Assembly (NCBI RefSeq): GCF_030406725.1
Contig: NZ_CP129107.1
Span: forward strand, 1,592,501 to 1,656,500
Length of the DNA: 64,000 nucleotides
From: Alteriqipengyuania flavescens
GTDB lineage: Bacteria; Pseudomonadota; Alphaproteobacteria; Sphingomonadales; Sphingomonadaceae
Reading direction: 5' to 3'
Shown here: positions 1 through 10,264 of the stretch, piece by piece
Layout: every line of letters begins with the position of its first letter
Numbering within the stretch: the stretch's first letter is position 1
Made by a program: the position numbers and the translations under genes
The notes under the pieces: generated by a model
Database searches by the model: none
What the model saw: the letters and a program-made list of their open reading frames with translations, nothing else
Told to the model about the DNA's origin: nothing

Positions 1-1
1 C

Positions 2-262
2 TGCGCTTCCAACGGTCGCATGCGCGACGAGCTTCTCAACGAGACGCTGTTCATGAGCCTGGCCCATGCCCGTGTCGAGATTGCGGCCTGGGTGGATGAC
101 TACAATCGGGAGCGACCGCACTCCTCCCTCGACTACGACACACCGGCGGCGTTCGCCGCTGAACTGGATAAGCAATGGCCTGCTTCGCTACGCCCTACGG
201 GCTCCGCTACGCAGCCCATTGCTTCAACCGCGCTTATGCGCAAAACAACCGCCCGGCTCTAA
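2..262 (+). CDS. IS3-family transposase, C-terminal fragment (5' end outside window)
   Basis: The reading frame is open from the window edge, so the 5' end is missing. The peptide has the IS3-type OrfB C-terminal signature, with RMRDELLNETLF followed by YNRERPHSSLDYDTPAAF, the end of the DDE integrase core that carries the last catalytic Glu. The enzyme would cut and join IS ends. The tail after TPAAFAAEL is longer than usual for the family and probably reads out of the element. It abuts the broken CheB-CheR gene at 292, so this IS is the likely cause of that truncation. Whether the upstream part is intact cannot be seen. Confidence 0.75.
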   Translation, partial: CASNGRMRDELLNETLFMSLAHARVEIAAWVDDYNRERPHSSLDYDTPAAFAAELDKQWPASLRPTGSATQPIASTALMRKTTARL

Positions 263-291
263 TCCCAGCTGGGGGAAAGCTGGGGGTCACG

Positions 292-1013
292 TCACTGTCG
301 GCCGATCGGGCCTTGCTTGTAGGCGGCGAAGTCATGCCCCATGCGCGCGCTGAGCAACGTCAGCACACCCTTCAGATCACTCCGCGAGAAAGCGCCGTCG
401 CTCGGATCGGTCTTCAGCCGGTTGGCGATTTCCACAACCGTTGAGCACAGATCAGGTATCCCACCGACCCGATCAACCACGCCGGCATCGATCGCGGCTT
501 GCGACATGCCGTCGTAGAGCGCGGTCTGTGGGTCCTGCGCCAGCGCAACCCCGCCTACGCCCTTGATCGTCTGAAGCCCCGCGGTCCCATCATTGCCGGT
601 ACCGGACCCGATAACGCCGACGGAACGCGCACTTGCCGGTTCGGCAAGCGATCGCATGAAATGGTCGATTGGCATGCGTAAACCGCGCGGTTGGTTCGGC
701 GGCTCCACGAAAAGTCCATGATCGACAATTGTCAGATAACGGTCCGGGGTCAGGACATAGATATGGCCCGAAGCGACAGACATGTTTTCGTCCGCTTCCT
801 GCATCGGAAGTTTGGAAGATCGGGACAGTATGTCTGCAAGCTGGCTCTCGTGATCGGGAGCCTGATGCTGAAGGATCACGAAGCTCCCGGGCGTATCGCA
901 GGAAGTTCCGCGACGAAGCTCTTCAGCGCCTCCACGCCCCCAGCCGACGTGCCGACAGCCACGACCGGGTGGTCGAAATGCGCCGAAGCGTCTGCGTTTG
1001 CGGTCTCGTGCAT
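292..1013 (-). pseudogene. CheB-CheR hybrid chemotaxis-like protein, frameshifted and truncated
   Basis: Read leftward, the protein starts at 1013 (MHETANADAS) and shows the CheB methylesterase motif VVAVGTSAGGVEAL with the nucleophilic Ser. It runs into a stop near 890. A one-base frame change restores a good CheB domain (FVILQHQAPDH, then GVIGSGTGNDGTAGL with the catalytic Asp). The last residues, LLSARMGHDFAAYKQG, match the linker into the CheR domain of CheB-CheR hybrids, but a stop follows at once. So the CheR methyltransferase half and anything after it are gone, next to an IS3 fragment. Two independent lesions make it a clear pseudogene. Confidence 0.75.
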
Positions 1014-1248
1014 GGATCATCCCCGGAGCGGCTGCCGTTCTGCACGTCCGCTTCATGTGCAGCTTAAATACCAGAAACACGGTCAGATGTTAACGACCGA
1101 GGGCTGCGAACCATACATATCGGACATGTAAGTCATTGCCATACCAAACGCTCGTGCGAGGTATTCGCGGCCAGCCTTACCTCCTGCGCAACGGGACTAG
1201 CGGCTGCTTCGGCCCTAAATCCAACAGCCGGCAAGTCGACGCATTCTC

Positions 1249-1404
1249 CTAGGTGCTTGTCTGCCCGTGGCCGGGCAGGTCCACGGCGATCACCTCTCTG
1301 ACTTGGGAAAGCGCGGGCGTAATCGTATCCCACGAGCGGCAGGTCGCCCCTAGTCCATGGAGGAGGGGTTTTCCGCGCCCGGTGCGCGGGTGGTGCATGG
1401 TCAT
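1249..1404 (-). pseudogene. alpha/beta-hydrolase N-terminal remnant
   Basis: A 51-residue open stretch contains PLLHGLGATCRSWD and VREVIAVDLPGHGQT, the oxyanion-hole HG and the beta4 DLPGHG motifs of alpha/beta hydrolases. The usual hydrophobic strand before HG is two residues short. The frame stops right after GHGQTST, long before the nucleophile elbow, and no continuation is recognisable. It is best read as a decayed gene fragment in the same eroded stretch as the CheB-CheR pseudogene. The remaining bases of 1014-1775 show no other gene. Confidence 0.4.
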
Positions 1405-1775
1405 GTAAAGGTAACGTCTCGCACCGCCTAATGGAGCCACGGATGTCCATCTTGCCGACGAAGCGTCCAAAAACGGACGGTTCGCTAGCGGCCCACTGCT
1501 GCGCGCCGGATTCGGGTCCCGGTACTCCTGAAGGTCGCGCACCAATTCACGAGGGTCGGGCACGGCGGTGCGAGCGGTCGTTTCAATCGCGTTGGAACGG
1601 GGGATACTCACTGGCAATCAGCTACCGTGGCATGGCGCGGTTGTCACGCCGGATCGACTGGTACCGCAAGGCCGCGACCTGCGCACGACGGCTTTTCAAC
1701 TGTCCCCTTCCGCACACTGGCTTCGTCGGCGCGGCACGGGGCGAAACGAATTCAGGTTGGCCCCGTTACTCCCAT

Positions 1776-3257
1776 ATGCCCAAACGATATGAAGAACTCG
1801 ACCGCCTCTTTGTCGCCGGTGAATGGCGCGAAGGACAAGGCGAAACCTTCAAGAACATCTGCCCGTGGGACGAGAGCGCGATCTTTACGATGAAGACCGC
1901 CGAGACCGGCGATGTGGACAAGGCGTGCCATGCGGCGGCGGAAGCGCAGCGCGAATGGGGTAAGCTACCACCTTCTGCCCGCGCGGCGAAGATGCTGGCG
2001 ATCGGCGACATTCTAGAGGCTCGGAAGGACGAGATCGCCGGGTGGATCGTGCGTGAGGCCGGCGGAACGCAGCTGAAGGCTGCGCTGGAGCTGATGCTGG
2101 TGACGCAAGTCGCAAGGCAGGAAGCCGCCACGCTGCCTTATATGGTCGAAGGTGCCATCCTTCCCGAAGACATTCCCGGCAAGGAAAGCCGGGCCTATCG
2201 GCAGCCGGCGGGCGTCGTCGCGCTGGTCAGTCCCTGGAACTTCCCGCTGCAACTTACCGCGCGCACCCTGTTCCCGGCTCTGGCCCTTGGCAATGCCGTG
2301 GTCATCAAACCCGCCAGCGATACGCCTGTTACCGGCGGGACGATCTTCGCTGCGATCTGCGAAGAGGCGGGCCTGCCCGCCGGCCTGGTTTCGGTCCTTC
2401 CCGGAGGCGGATCGACGATTGGCGAGGCGCTGGTGCGGCATCCAGTGCCTTCGGTGGTCAGCTTCACAGGCTCGACTTCGGTGGGAAGAAGCGTCGCCAC
2501 GGCCGCGCTGGACAGCAAGCGGATCAAGTCGCTCGAACTTGAACTGGGCGGCAATTCTCCGATTGTCGTCCTCGATGATGCGGACATCGATTATGCCGTC
2601 GAGGCCAGCGTCTGGGGCAAGTTCATGCATCAGGGCCAGATCTGCATGATCGCCAATCGCATCGTGGTGGAAGACGCAGTGCACGACGAGTTCGTCGAGA
2701 AATTCGTCGCGCGCACCCGCAAGCTGGTCGTCGGCCAGCGCGATGCGGCGGACTGCCTTATCGGGCCGGTCGTGAACCGCGACCAGTTCGACGGGATCAT
2801 GGAAATGATCGCCAAGGCGAAGGACCAGGGCGCGACCTGCGCGCTGGGCCGAGAGCCCGACGGGCTGGTCATCCCGCCGCACGTCTTCACCGACGTCGCA
2901 GATGACAATTGCCTCGTCGCAAACGAGATCTTCGGACCCGTTGCGCCCGTCCAGCGCGCACGGGACGAAGACCATGCGCTCGAACTGGCGAACAACACCG
3001 AGATGGGACTGTCGAGTTCCGTCTTCAGCCGTGACGAGAGCCGCGCGCTCGCCTTCGCCAAGCAGATCGAAGCGGGGATGACGCATATCAACGACCAGCC
3101 GGTCAATGACAGCCCCTTCTCACCTTTCGGTGCGGTCAAGAATTCGGGCTTGGGCCGCTTCAACGGGCGCTGGGCGATCGAGGCTTTCACGAGCACCCGT
3201 TGGATTTCCGTCCAGCATGGCAAGCGCCAGTTTCCCTTCTCGGCTAAGAGTCTGTAA
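1776..3257 (+). CDS. NAD(P)-dependent aldehyde dehydrogenase
   Basis: A 493-residue aldehyde dehydrogenase oxidising an aldehyde to the acid with NAD(P)+. Visible motifs are SPWNFPLQL and the cofactor-binding VVIKPASDTP, the glycine turn FTGSTSVGR, the general-base Glu in LELGGNSP, the catalytic Cys in HQGQICMIANR, and NEIFGPVAPV near the end. Start chosen at MPKRYEELDRLFVAG because that is where family similarity begins; the open frame extends 115 codons further upstream without conserved sequence. The substrate is not defined by sequence; the motif set resembles benzaldehyde/vanillin-type dehydrogenases. It is followed after 3 bp by a broken glutathione-dependent reductase and then a pirin, plausibly one transcript. 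Confidence 0.9.
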   Translation: MPKRYEELDRLFVAGEWREGQGETFKNICPWDESAIFTMKTAETGDVDKACHAAAEAQREWGKLPPSARAAKMLAIGDILEARKDEIAGWIVREAGGTQLKAALELMLVTQVARQEAATLPYMVEGAILPEDIPGKESRAYRQPAGVVALVSPWNFPLQLTARTLFPALALGNAVVIKPASDTPVTGGTIFAAICEEAGLPAGLVSVLPGGGSTIGEALVRHPVPSVVSFTGSTSVGRSVATAALDSKRIKSLELELGGNSPIVVLDDADIDYAVEASVWGKFMHQGQICMIANRIVVEDAVHDEFVEKFVARTRKLVVGQRDAADCLIGPVVNRDQFDGIMEMIAKAKDQGATCALGREPDGLVIPPHVFTDVADDNCLVANEIFGPVAPVQRARDEDHALELANNTEMGLSSSVFSRDESRALAFAKQIEAGMTHINDQPVNDSPFSPFGAVKNSGLGRFNGRWAIEAFTSTRWISVQHGKRQFPFSAKSL

Positions 3258-3260
3258 GCG

Positions 3261-3707
3261 ATGGTTTTCCTGAAGGACGGCACCTGGCACGACCAGTGGG
3301 CCCATAACGACGAGGACAGCGGAGAGTTCGAGCGAGACGGAAGGGCATTTCGCAACGACAAAGCCGTCGGGCCACTGATCTCTATGCTCGATGAGATGGA
3401 GGAGCGGCTGGAGCAAGCGGACTGGCTTGTGGGCAACCGCCTCACCGAAGCGGATATCCGTCTCTGGACCACCCTCATCCGTTTCGATCCGGTCTACCAC
3501 ACGCACTTCAAGTGCAGCGTTCGCCGAATTGCCGATTATCCCAATCTCGCCGCCTTCACACGGCGGCTATACGGACGGGACGGGATCGCGGACACGGTCA
3601 ATTTCCGGCACATTCGGCATCATTATTATGAAAGCCACGAGCGCATAAATCCGCACGGGATCGTTCCTAAGGGCCCTCAGCCGCTGATCCCGGAAAGCCA
3701 GTCGTGA
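3261..3707 (+). pseudogene. Glutathionyl-hydroquinone reductase with large internal in-frame deletion
   Basis: The first 32 residues (GTWHDQWAHNDEDSGEFERD, then AFRN) match the N-terminus of the YqjG/ECM4 glutathionyl-hydroquinone reductases. Residues 41-148 match the C-terminal helical domain of the same family (LTEADIRLWTTLIRFDPVY, HFKC, TVNFRHIRHHYY, INPHGIVP). About half of the normal ~320 residues is absent, including the thioredoxin-fold region with the catalytic CPWA cysteine. The join is in frame, so a 148-residue protein may still be made, but it cannot reduce glutathionyl-hydroquinones by the known mechanism. The stop overlaps the GTG start of the next gene. Confidence 0.7.
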
Positions 3708-4543
3708 GCAATCGGGAAGTCATCTCGCTGCATGTCGCGACCCGCGACGATATCCGGGATCTGATTACCCGCCGCCCCTTGCCGGGGCCAGGCCTGCCCC
3801 AGATCGACCCGTTTCTTTTTCTCAATCATCACGGACCACAGACGTATCCGGCCAACAACGACGGTCTGCCCTTCGGACCCCATCCGCATCGCGGGTTCGA
3901 GACAGTGACTTTCATCCTTGCCGGCAGCCTCGCCCATCACGATAGCGGTTCGGGCGCAAGCGTGGTTGAGGCGGGCGGTGTCCAGTGGATGACGGCGGGA
4001 AGCGGACTGGTTCATGCCGAGCTTTCGCCCGAGCGGTTCAGGCGCAGTGGCGGCGCGCTTGAAATCCTGCAGCTATGGATAAACCTGCCGGCGCGGCTGA
4101 AGATGACGGACCCGGCATATGTGCCGTTGGCCGCGGCGGAAATGTCGAAGAGCGAGCCGGGCTGCGGTGCCTCTATGTTGACAGTATCCGGCACGGACGA
4201 CGCACCTTTCCGCTCCCTTACGGACGTGATGCTTGCAATCGTGTCGATTGAGCCTGGCAGCCGTGCAGTCCTTCCAGCGCCGCCGGGACGAAACGTGCTG
4301 TTCTACACGATCGACGGTGAAGCCGACATCGGTAAGGAAACTGTACCCGAACATACCGCCGCTCGATTGACGGACGGGGACCAGGTGGAATGCTCGAGCG
4401 CTGGAGGGTGTCGCATCCTGTTTGGCCATGCAGAGCCAATTGGCGAACCTGTCGTCGCCCATGGCCCCTTCGTAATGAATACCGAGGCGGAAATCGCCCA
4501 GGCCATCCACGATTATCAGGCAGGTCGGTTCGGCGGCTTGTGA
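3704..4543 (+). CDS. Pirin-family cupin protein
   Basis: A 279-residue pirin: two cupin barrels, the first with the iron-binding pattern HPHRGFETVTFILAGSLAHH and GGVQWMTAGSGLVHAE. Bacterial pirins bind Fe and some have quercetinase activity or modulate metabolic enzymes; the actual role here cannot be told. GTG start at 3704 overlaps the stop of the upstream reductase remnant (GTGA), indicating translational coupling and an old operon of aldehyde dehydrogenase, glutathione-dependent reductase and pirin, a set common in aromatic/electrophile detoxification. Confidence 0.85.
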   Translation: MSNREVISLHVATRDDIRDLITRRPLPGPGLPQIDPFLFLNHHGPQTYPANNDGLPFGPHPHRGFETVTFILAGSLAHHDSGSGASVVEAGGVQWMTAGSGLVHAELSPERFRRSGGALEILQLWINLPARLKMTDPAYVPLAAAEMSKSEPGCGASMLTVSGTDDAPFRSLTDVMLAIVSIEPGSRAVLPAPPGRNVLFYTIDGEADIGKETVPEHTAARLTDGDQVECSSAGGCRILFGHAEPIGEPVVAHGPFVMNTEAEIAQAIHDYQAGRFGGL

Positions 4544-4882
4544 CGCTCAACGCGTGCACGAGAAATCGATTGATAGCACGCGTCTAGCAGGCCTGATGCC
4601 AGGCAATAAAACTCCACGTCGGGGAACCATTGCTCTGCAAAGCCCCGGCCAGCCAACGTGGCAGGTTTCAGCTCTTTCGAGGATTGGCCGGCAGCAACCG
4701 TCGGGTTTCGGCCTTAATTCGAGAGACCGTCCGCGTAATTCTGAATGCGGTCAGATCCGTTTTTGGGCAGATCCCGCATTGTCCACAGGACGGTGGCAGG
4801 GCAGCAATAGCCGAGGGTCATACTCGAATAAATCAGCTCGAATGCCGTTTGCGGTGACACGTAGCGCGAGGGATAACGCCCG
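4544..4882. other. Intergenic stretch without recognisable gene
   Basis: About 340 bases between the pirin stop and the 3' end of the leftward helicase gene. Both flanking genes converge here. The short open frames carry no recognisable domain and no clear RNA gene, strong hairpin-plus-T-run terminator or IS end is seen. Confidence 0.5.
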
Positions 4883-6685
4883 TCAGCCCTTGCGCGGGCC
4901 CTTGTCCTTGCGGCCACTGTGCGGGGCGCCGCCCTTTTTCGGGAAGCGCGGCTTGCCGCCGCCGCCTTGCGCGCCGCGTGACTTGACGAAAGGCTTGCTT
5001 CCGCCTCGCTGGCCTTGCTTGCTGTTGCCACGGGCCTGCTCTCGCGGCGCTTCGGGTGAGGGCTCGATGCGGATCGAGTCCTGCGGATCTTCGCCGCCGG
5101 CGGTCCGCACCAGGGCGTCCGCGAATTTGTCGGCGATCGTGCGCGGGATCTGGAAATGCGTTTCGGACGGTCCGATCCGGATTGCTCCAACTTCGTTGCG
5201 GGTGATGTGGCCGCGGCGGCAGAGCAGCGGCAGGATCCAGCGGGGATCGGCATTCTGTCGCCTCCCCACGTCCATGCGGAACCACACGGTATCCTCGAAA
5301 CCGGGACGGTGACGCTCCTTTTTCGAGGCCTCCCGCGCTTCCTTGGTGTTCGGCGTCAGCTCCTCGGCCTCCGGCAGCTTTGCGCGGTGGGCCTGAACCA
5401 GCATCGCAGCGATCTGTTCGGGCGTCCGCTCGTCCAGCAATCGCCGGGCCAGGGCCGCATCTGCGCGCGCGACGCGGCTTTCCGCTTCGGTCTCGTCAGC
5501 AGGCTCGACAGGCGCGAGCAGCTTTTCGAGCAGGCGCTCGCCATCCTTTGCCAGAACCGCTTCCCGGCTCGGCGGATCGATCCACTCGGCCTCGATCTTC
5601 GCGTGGCGCAGCATGGATTCGACGCGCTTGCGCCGCGGGTAGGGCACCACGAGGACCGCGGTTCCTTTCTTGCCTGCGCGGCCGGTCCGGCCGGAGCGAT
5701 GCTGCAAGGTTTCCGCATCGCGCGGTATCTCGACGTGGACGACGAGGCTGAGCGAGGGCAGGTCGATGCCGCGCGCCGCGACATCGGTCGCCACGCACAC
5801 GCTGGCACGCCGGTCGCGCAGGGCCTGCAGCGCCTGGTTGCGTTCCGACTGCGAATGCTCGCCCGACAGCGCGACGACGCCGAAACCGCGTTCCTGCAAG
5901 GTCGCGTGCAGCCGGCGCACGTTGTCGCGCGTGGCGCAGAACAGCATGGCCGTGTCAGCATCGTGGAAGCGCAGCAGGTTGACGACGGCGTTCTCGACCT
6001 CGTGCGGCGGCGTCAGCATCGCCTGGTAGGCGATGTCGCCGTGGCCGCGTTCGCTGCCCATCGTGTCGATGCGCAAGGCATCGCGCTGGTAGCGTGCGGC
6101 AAGCCGTTCGATCGCGCGCGGCATGGTGGCGGAGAACAGCAGGGTGCGACGCCCGTCGGGCGTGGCATCGAGAATTTCCTCCATGTCGTCGCGGAAGCCC
6201 ATGTCGAGCATCTCGTCCGCTTCGTCGAGCACCACTGCGGCCAGCGCCGAAAGGTCGAGCGCACCGCGTTCGAGGTGGTCGCGCAAGCGGCCCGGCGTGC
6301 CAACCACGATCGTGGCGCCGGCGGCGAGCGCGCGGCGCTCCGCTTGCGGGTTCATGCCGCCGACACAGGTCGCGATGCGCGCGCCGGCGCGGGCGTAGAG
6401 CCACGCGAGTTCCTTGCTGACCTGCAGGGCGAGTTCGCGCGTCGGCGCGATCACCAGGGCGCGCGGCGCCCCGCGGTTGCCGGCGGGCGGACCGTCGGTC
6501 AAGAGCTCTTCCGCCATGGCGAGCCCGAAAGCGACGGTCTTGCCCGAACCGGTCTGCGCCGACACGACGAGGTCGCGGCCCGCCGCCTCCTTTTCCAGCA
6601 CCGCCGCCTGCACGGCGGTGGGTTCGGCATAGCTGCGTTCTTGCAGCGCATCGGCCAGAAGGGTGGGAAGGTCGGTAAAAGGCAT
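4883..6685 (-). CDS. DEAD-box ATP-dependent RNA helicase with DbpA-type RNA-binding domain
   Basis: A 600-residue RNA helicase. N-terminal RecA core: AQTGSGKT (Walker A), PTRELALQ, TPGRL, VLDEADEML (DEAD-type motif II), SATMPR (motif III). Second core: TDVAARGIDLP and HRSGRTGRAGKKG (motif VI). Around residues 445-535 lies a DbpA-like RRM (VWFRMDVGRR, GAIRIGPSETHFQIP), followed by a basic Gly/Lys/Arg-rich tail. This build is typical of DbpA/CsdA proteins acting in ribosome assembly or cold adaptation. Start taken at MPFTDLPTLLADAL, the usual family beginning; an upstream in-frame ATG adds 13 low-complexity residues. Confidence 0.9.
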   Translation of the reverse strand: MPFTDLPTLLADALQERSYAEPTAVQAAVLEKEAAGRDLVVSAQTGSGKTVAFGLAMAEELLTDGPPAGNRGAPRALVIAPTRELALQVSKELAWLYARAGARIATCVGGMNPQAERRALAAGATIVVGTPGRLRDHLERGALDLSALAAVVLDEADEMLDMGFRDDMEEILDATPDGRRTLLFSATMPRAIERLAARYQRDALRIDTMGSERGHGDIAYQAMLTPPHEVENAVVNLLRFHDADTAMLFCATRDNVRRLHATLQERGFGVVALSGEHSQSERNQALQALRDRRASVCVATDVAARGIDLPSLSLVVHVEIPRDAETLQHRSGRTGRAGKKGTAVLVVPYPRRKRVESMLRHAKIEAEWIDPPSREAVLAKDGERLLEKLLAPVEPADETEAESRVARADAALARRLLDERTPEQIAAMLVQAHRAKLPEAEELTPNTKEAREASKKERHRPGFEDTVWFRMDVGRRQNADPRWILPLLCRRGHITRNEVGAIRIGPSETHFQIPRTIADKFADALVRTAGGEDPQDSIRIEPSPEAPREQARGNSKQGQRGGSKPFVKSRGAQGGGGKPRFPKKGGAPHSGRKDKGPRKG

Positions 6686-6852
6686 CGCAAAACTCGCAGT
6701 CGAACGGGCACGGGGGCGCAGCACGAGCGCGATGATCCGGTGCAGGGGATGGGTCGTGTCCGGCGGCGGTCAGCGCGCGGCCGGATCGTGCCCGCGCCGC
6801 CCCTACACGATCCGGGCGGTTCTGGCTCGTTAAAAATGCTGCATGTGCGAAA

Positions 6853-8805
<1,953 letters not shown>

Positions 8806-8947
8806 GGGGCCTCCGGATGCGAAAAGCGGTCGGGCGCACAATGCACGGACCGGCGTATGGCCGCAATCGCCTTGCCGTCCCTTGCCAGCGGAACGTGGGC
8901 GCGGCAGGGCGGGCCCAGTCAGGTGGAAGCGATGACAGGAGGAAGCG

Positions 8948-9406
8948 ATGGCAGGCAAGTGGTTCGACGAACTGGAGGTGGGGCAGGTGTTCCGCCACGA
9001 TATCCGGCGAACGGTGACGGAAACGGACAATGTCCTGTTCACCACCATGACTCACAATCCGGCCCAGCTGCACCTCGATGCGGAATACATGAAGGGCACG
9101 GATTACGGCCGGGTGCTGGTCAATTCGTGCTTCACCCTGTCGCTGATGGTCGGCGTTTCGGTGGGCGACACTACGCTGGGCACCGCGGTCGCCAACCTGG
9201 GCTGGGACGAGGTGCGCTTCCCCGCGCCGGTCTTCGTCGGCGATACGCTGCGGATCGAGACCGAGGTGGTGGATTTGCGCGAAAGCAAGAGCCGCCCGAA
9301 CGCCGGGATCGTCACTTTCGCCCACCGCGCCTACAACCAGCGCGATGAACTGGTCGGCAGCTGCAAGCGCGCCGGCCTGCAAATGAAGCGCCCGGCCGAC
9401 GCTTGA
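8948..9406 (+). CDS. MaoC-family (R)-enoyl-CoA hydratase/dehydratase
   Basis: A 152-residue single hot-dog-fold MaoC dehydratase: [19 protein letters not shown], the active-site region [18 protein letters not shown] (an Asp/His hydratase site in the family) and the conserved [14 protein letters not shown] segment. Family members hydrate (R)-enoyl-CoA or mesaconyl-type CoA thioesters; the substrate cannot be decided here. A strong AGGAGG ribosome site precedes the ATG. Its divergent partner is acs. The next feature downstream is the tRNA-Gly that hosts the prophage. Confidence 0.85.
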   Translation: MAGKWFDELEVGQVFRHDIRRTVTETDNVLFTTMTHNPAQLHLDAEYMKGTDYGRVLVNSCFTLSLMVGVSVGDTTLGTAVANLGWDEVRFPAPVFVGDTLRIETEVVDLRESKSRPNAGIVTFAHRAYNQRDELVGSCKRAGLQMKRPADA

Positions 9407-9455
9407 CCCGCTTGACCGCCAGCCCCGCCCACGGCAAAGCGCAGCCCGGCCTTTC

Positions 9456-9529
9456 GCGGGTGTAGCTCAATGGTAGAGCAGAAGCTTCCCAAGCTTAAGA
9501 CGAGGGTTCGATTCCCTTCACCCGCTCCA
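9456..9529 (+). tRNA. tRNA-Gly (anticodon CCC), prophage attachment gene
   Basis: A full cloverleaf can be drawn: 7-bp acceptor stem GCGGGTG/CACCCGC, D-arm GCTC-AATGGTA-GAGC, anticodon loop TTCCCAA (anticodon CCC), T-arm GAGGG-TTCGATT-CCCTT, discriminator T and encoded CCA. The 3' end from 9518 is repeated at the far end of the prophage, so integration preserved the gene. One pair at the base of the anticodon stem (G-A) is mismatched. Confidence 0.95.
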
Positions 9530-9531
9530 GA
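9518..9531 (+). other. attL core (direct repeat with attR)
   Basis: TCACCCGCTCCAGA, overlapping the acceptor stem and CCA of tRNA-Gly. An identical copy lies at 51536-51549. The integrase gene ends 28 bp before that second copy. Confidence 0.85.
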
Positions 9532-9570
9532 ACTCTCCAGCACAGCCGCGGCCTCCAGCCCGAAAATATG

Positions 9571-9625
9571 ATCGTGCCAAGCGGCGCGATGTTCCCCCAC
9601 GGCTAGTTGGCACGATTGGCACGAT
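9571..9625. repeat. Cluster of three TTGGCACGAT sites next to attL
   Basis: ATCGTGCCAA at 9571-9580, then TTGGCACGAT at 9607-9616 and 9616-9625, giving one inverted and two tandem copies on a 9-bp step. Placed between the att core and phage promoter P1, they are candidates for integrase arm-type sites or a repressor operator. A partial copy (TGGCACGAG) lies near the integrase 3' end around 51390. Confidence 0.5.
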
Positions 9626-9628
9626 AAA

Positions 9629-9642
9629 TCCACAAGACGGAA
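9629..9642 (+). repeat. Copy of the phage CTTCCACAARACRGAACA element (partial)
   Basis: TCCACAAGACGGAA, the core of the repeated early-region element, 28 bp upstream of promoter P1. Confidence 0.5.
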
Positions 9643-9670
9643 AATCGCGCCATCCCGACGCGGTGCGGTT

Positions 9671-9693
9671 GATTATCACCCATCATTGGAGGG
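9671..9693 (+). promoter_or_regulatory. Phage RNAP promoter P1
   Basis: GATTATCACCCATCATT followed by GGAGGG. It aligns without gaps to the other copies in this prophage and to the T7 promoter from -17 to +3; +1 would be G9688. It precedes the small gene at 9736 and the RNAP gene, so the polymerase could transcribe its own gene. A hairpin GGGCC-GAAA-GGCCC follows directly. Confidence 0.65.
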
Positions 9694-9735
9694 CCGAAAG
9701 GCCCCAACCCTAGGAAGAACAGAAGGAACAGCAAA

Positions 9736-10131
9736 ATGACTGACAAGGTATCTGAACAGGTGGAGCGGTGGTCCTTCGACGACCAACACGTTGGCACCAT
9801 CAATGCCGCGAAGGGGTGTCTGGCAACAAGGATCATACCGCGCCCGCCGAAGCTGACGGCCAACGAATGGCATAGTCACGCCTCTGCTGTGGCGACTGCG
9901 CTGAACAACCGCCCCGATGTGGAGCGTTCGCTTATAGTTGCGGCGCGCCGTGCAAGAAGCCGGCTCTGGAACGCCCACTTCATCGCTGATAACTACAACC
10001 CGGACGCCAGCTATTTCAAGGTGCGTAAAGATCTACAGAAAGACCTGCTGGCGATCCTAGACGCCCTCACCCGCCCCTCACTTCCGCGGGTGATCTTGAC
10101 CGGCCCTAAACGCCGCCCACAGCGACCATAA
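9736..10131 (+). CDS. Hypothetical phage protein upstream of RNAP
   Basis: A 131-residue, mildly basic protein with no recognised domain. Composition is mixed helical, with a basic, proline-rich C-terminus (TGPKRRPQRP). An AGGAACAG ribosome site precedes the ATG. It is the first gene after attL and lies between promoter P1 and the RNA polymerase gene, so it would be expressed together with the polymerase. By position it could be an early regulator, but nothing in the sequence shows that. Confidence 0.6.
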   Translation: MTDKVSEQVERWSFDDQHVGTINAAKGCLATRIIPRPPKLTANEWHSHASAVATALNNRPDVERSLIVAARRARSRLWNAHFIADNYNPDASYFKVRKDLQKDLLAILDALTRPSLPRVILTGPKRRPQRP

Positions 10132-10264
10132 CCAGGCCGCGCCGGCCACCAACAACACGAACTCGCGGTCTCCCATGACCGCCTCTTACCGCCCGGACCC
10201 TCCCGGCGGAACCCCTCCGTGCGTCCGCATCGGACGCCCTAATCCCTGACAGGAAGGACTACGA

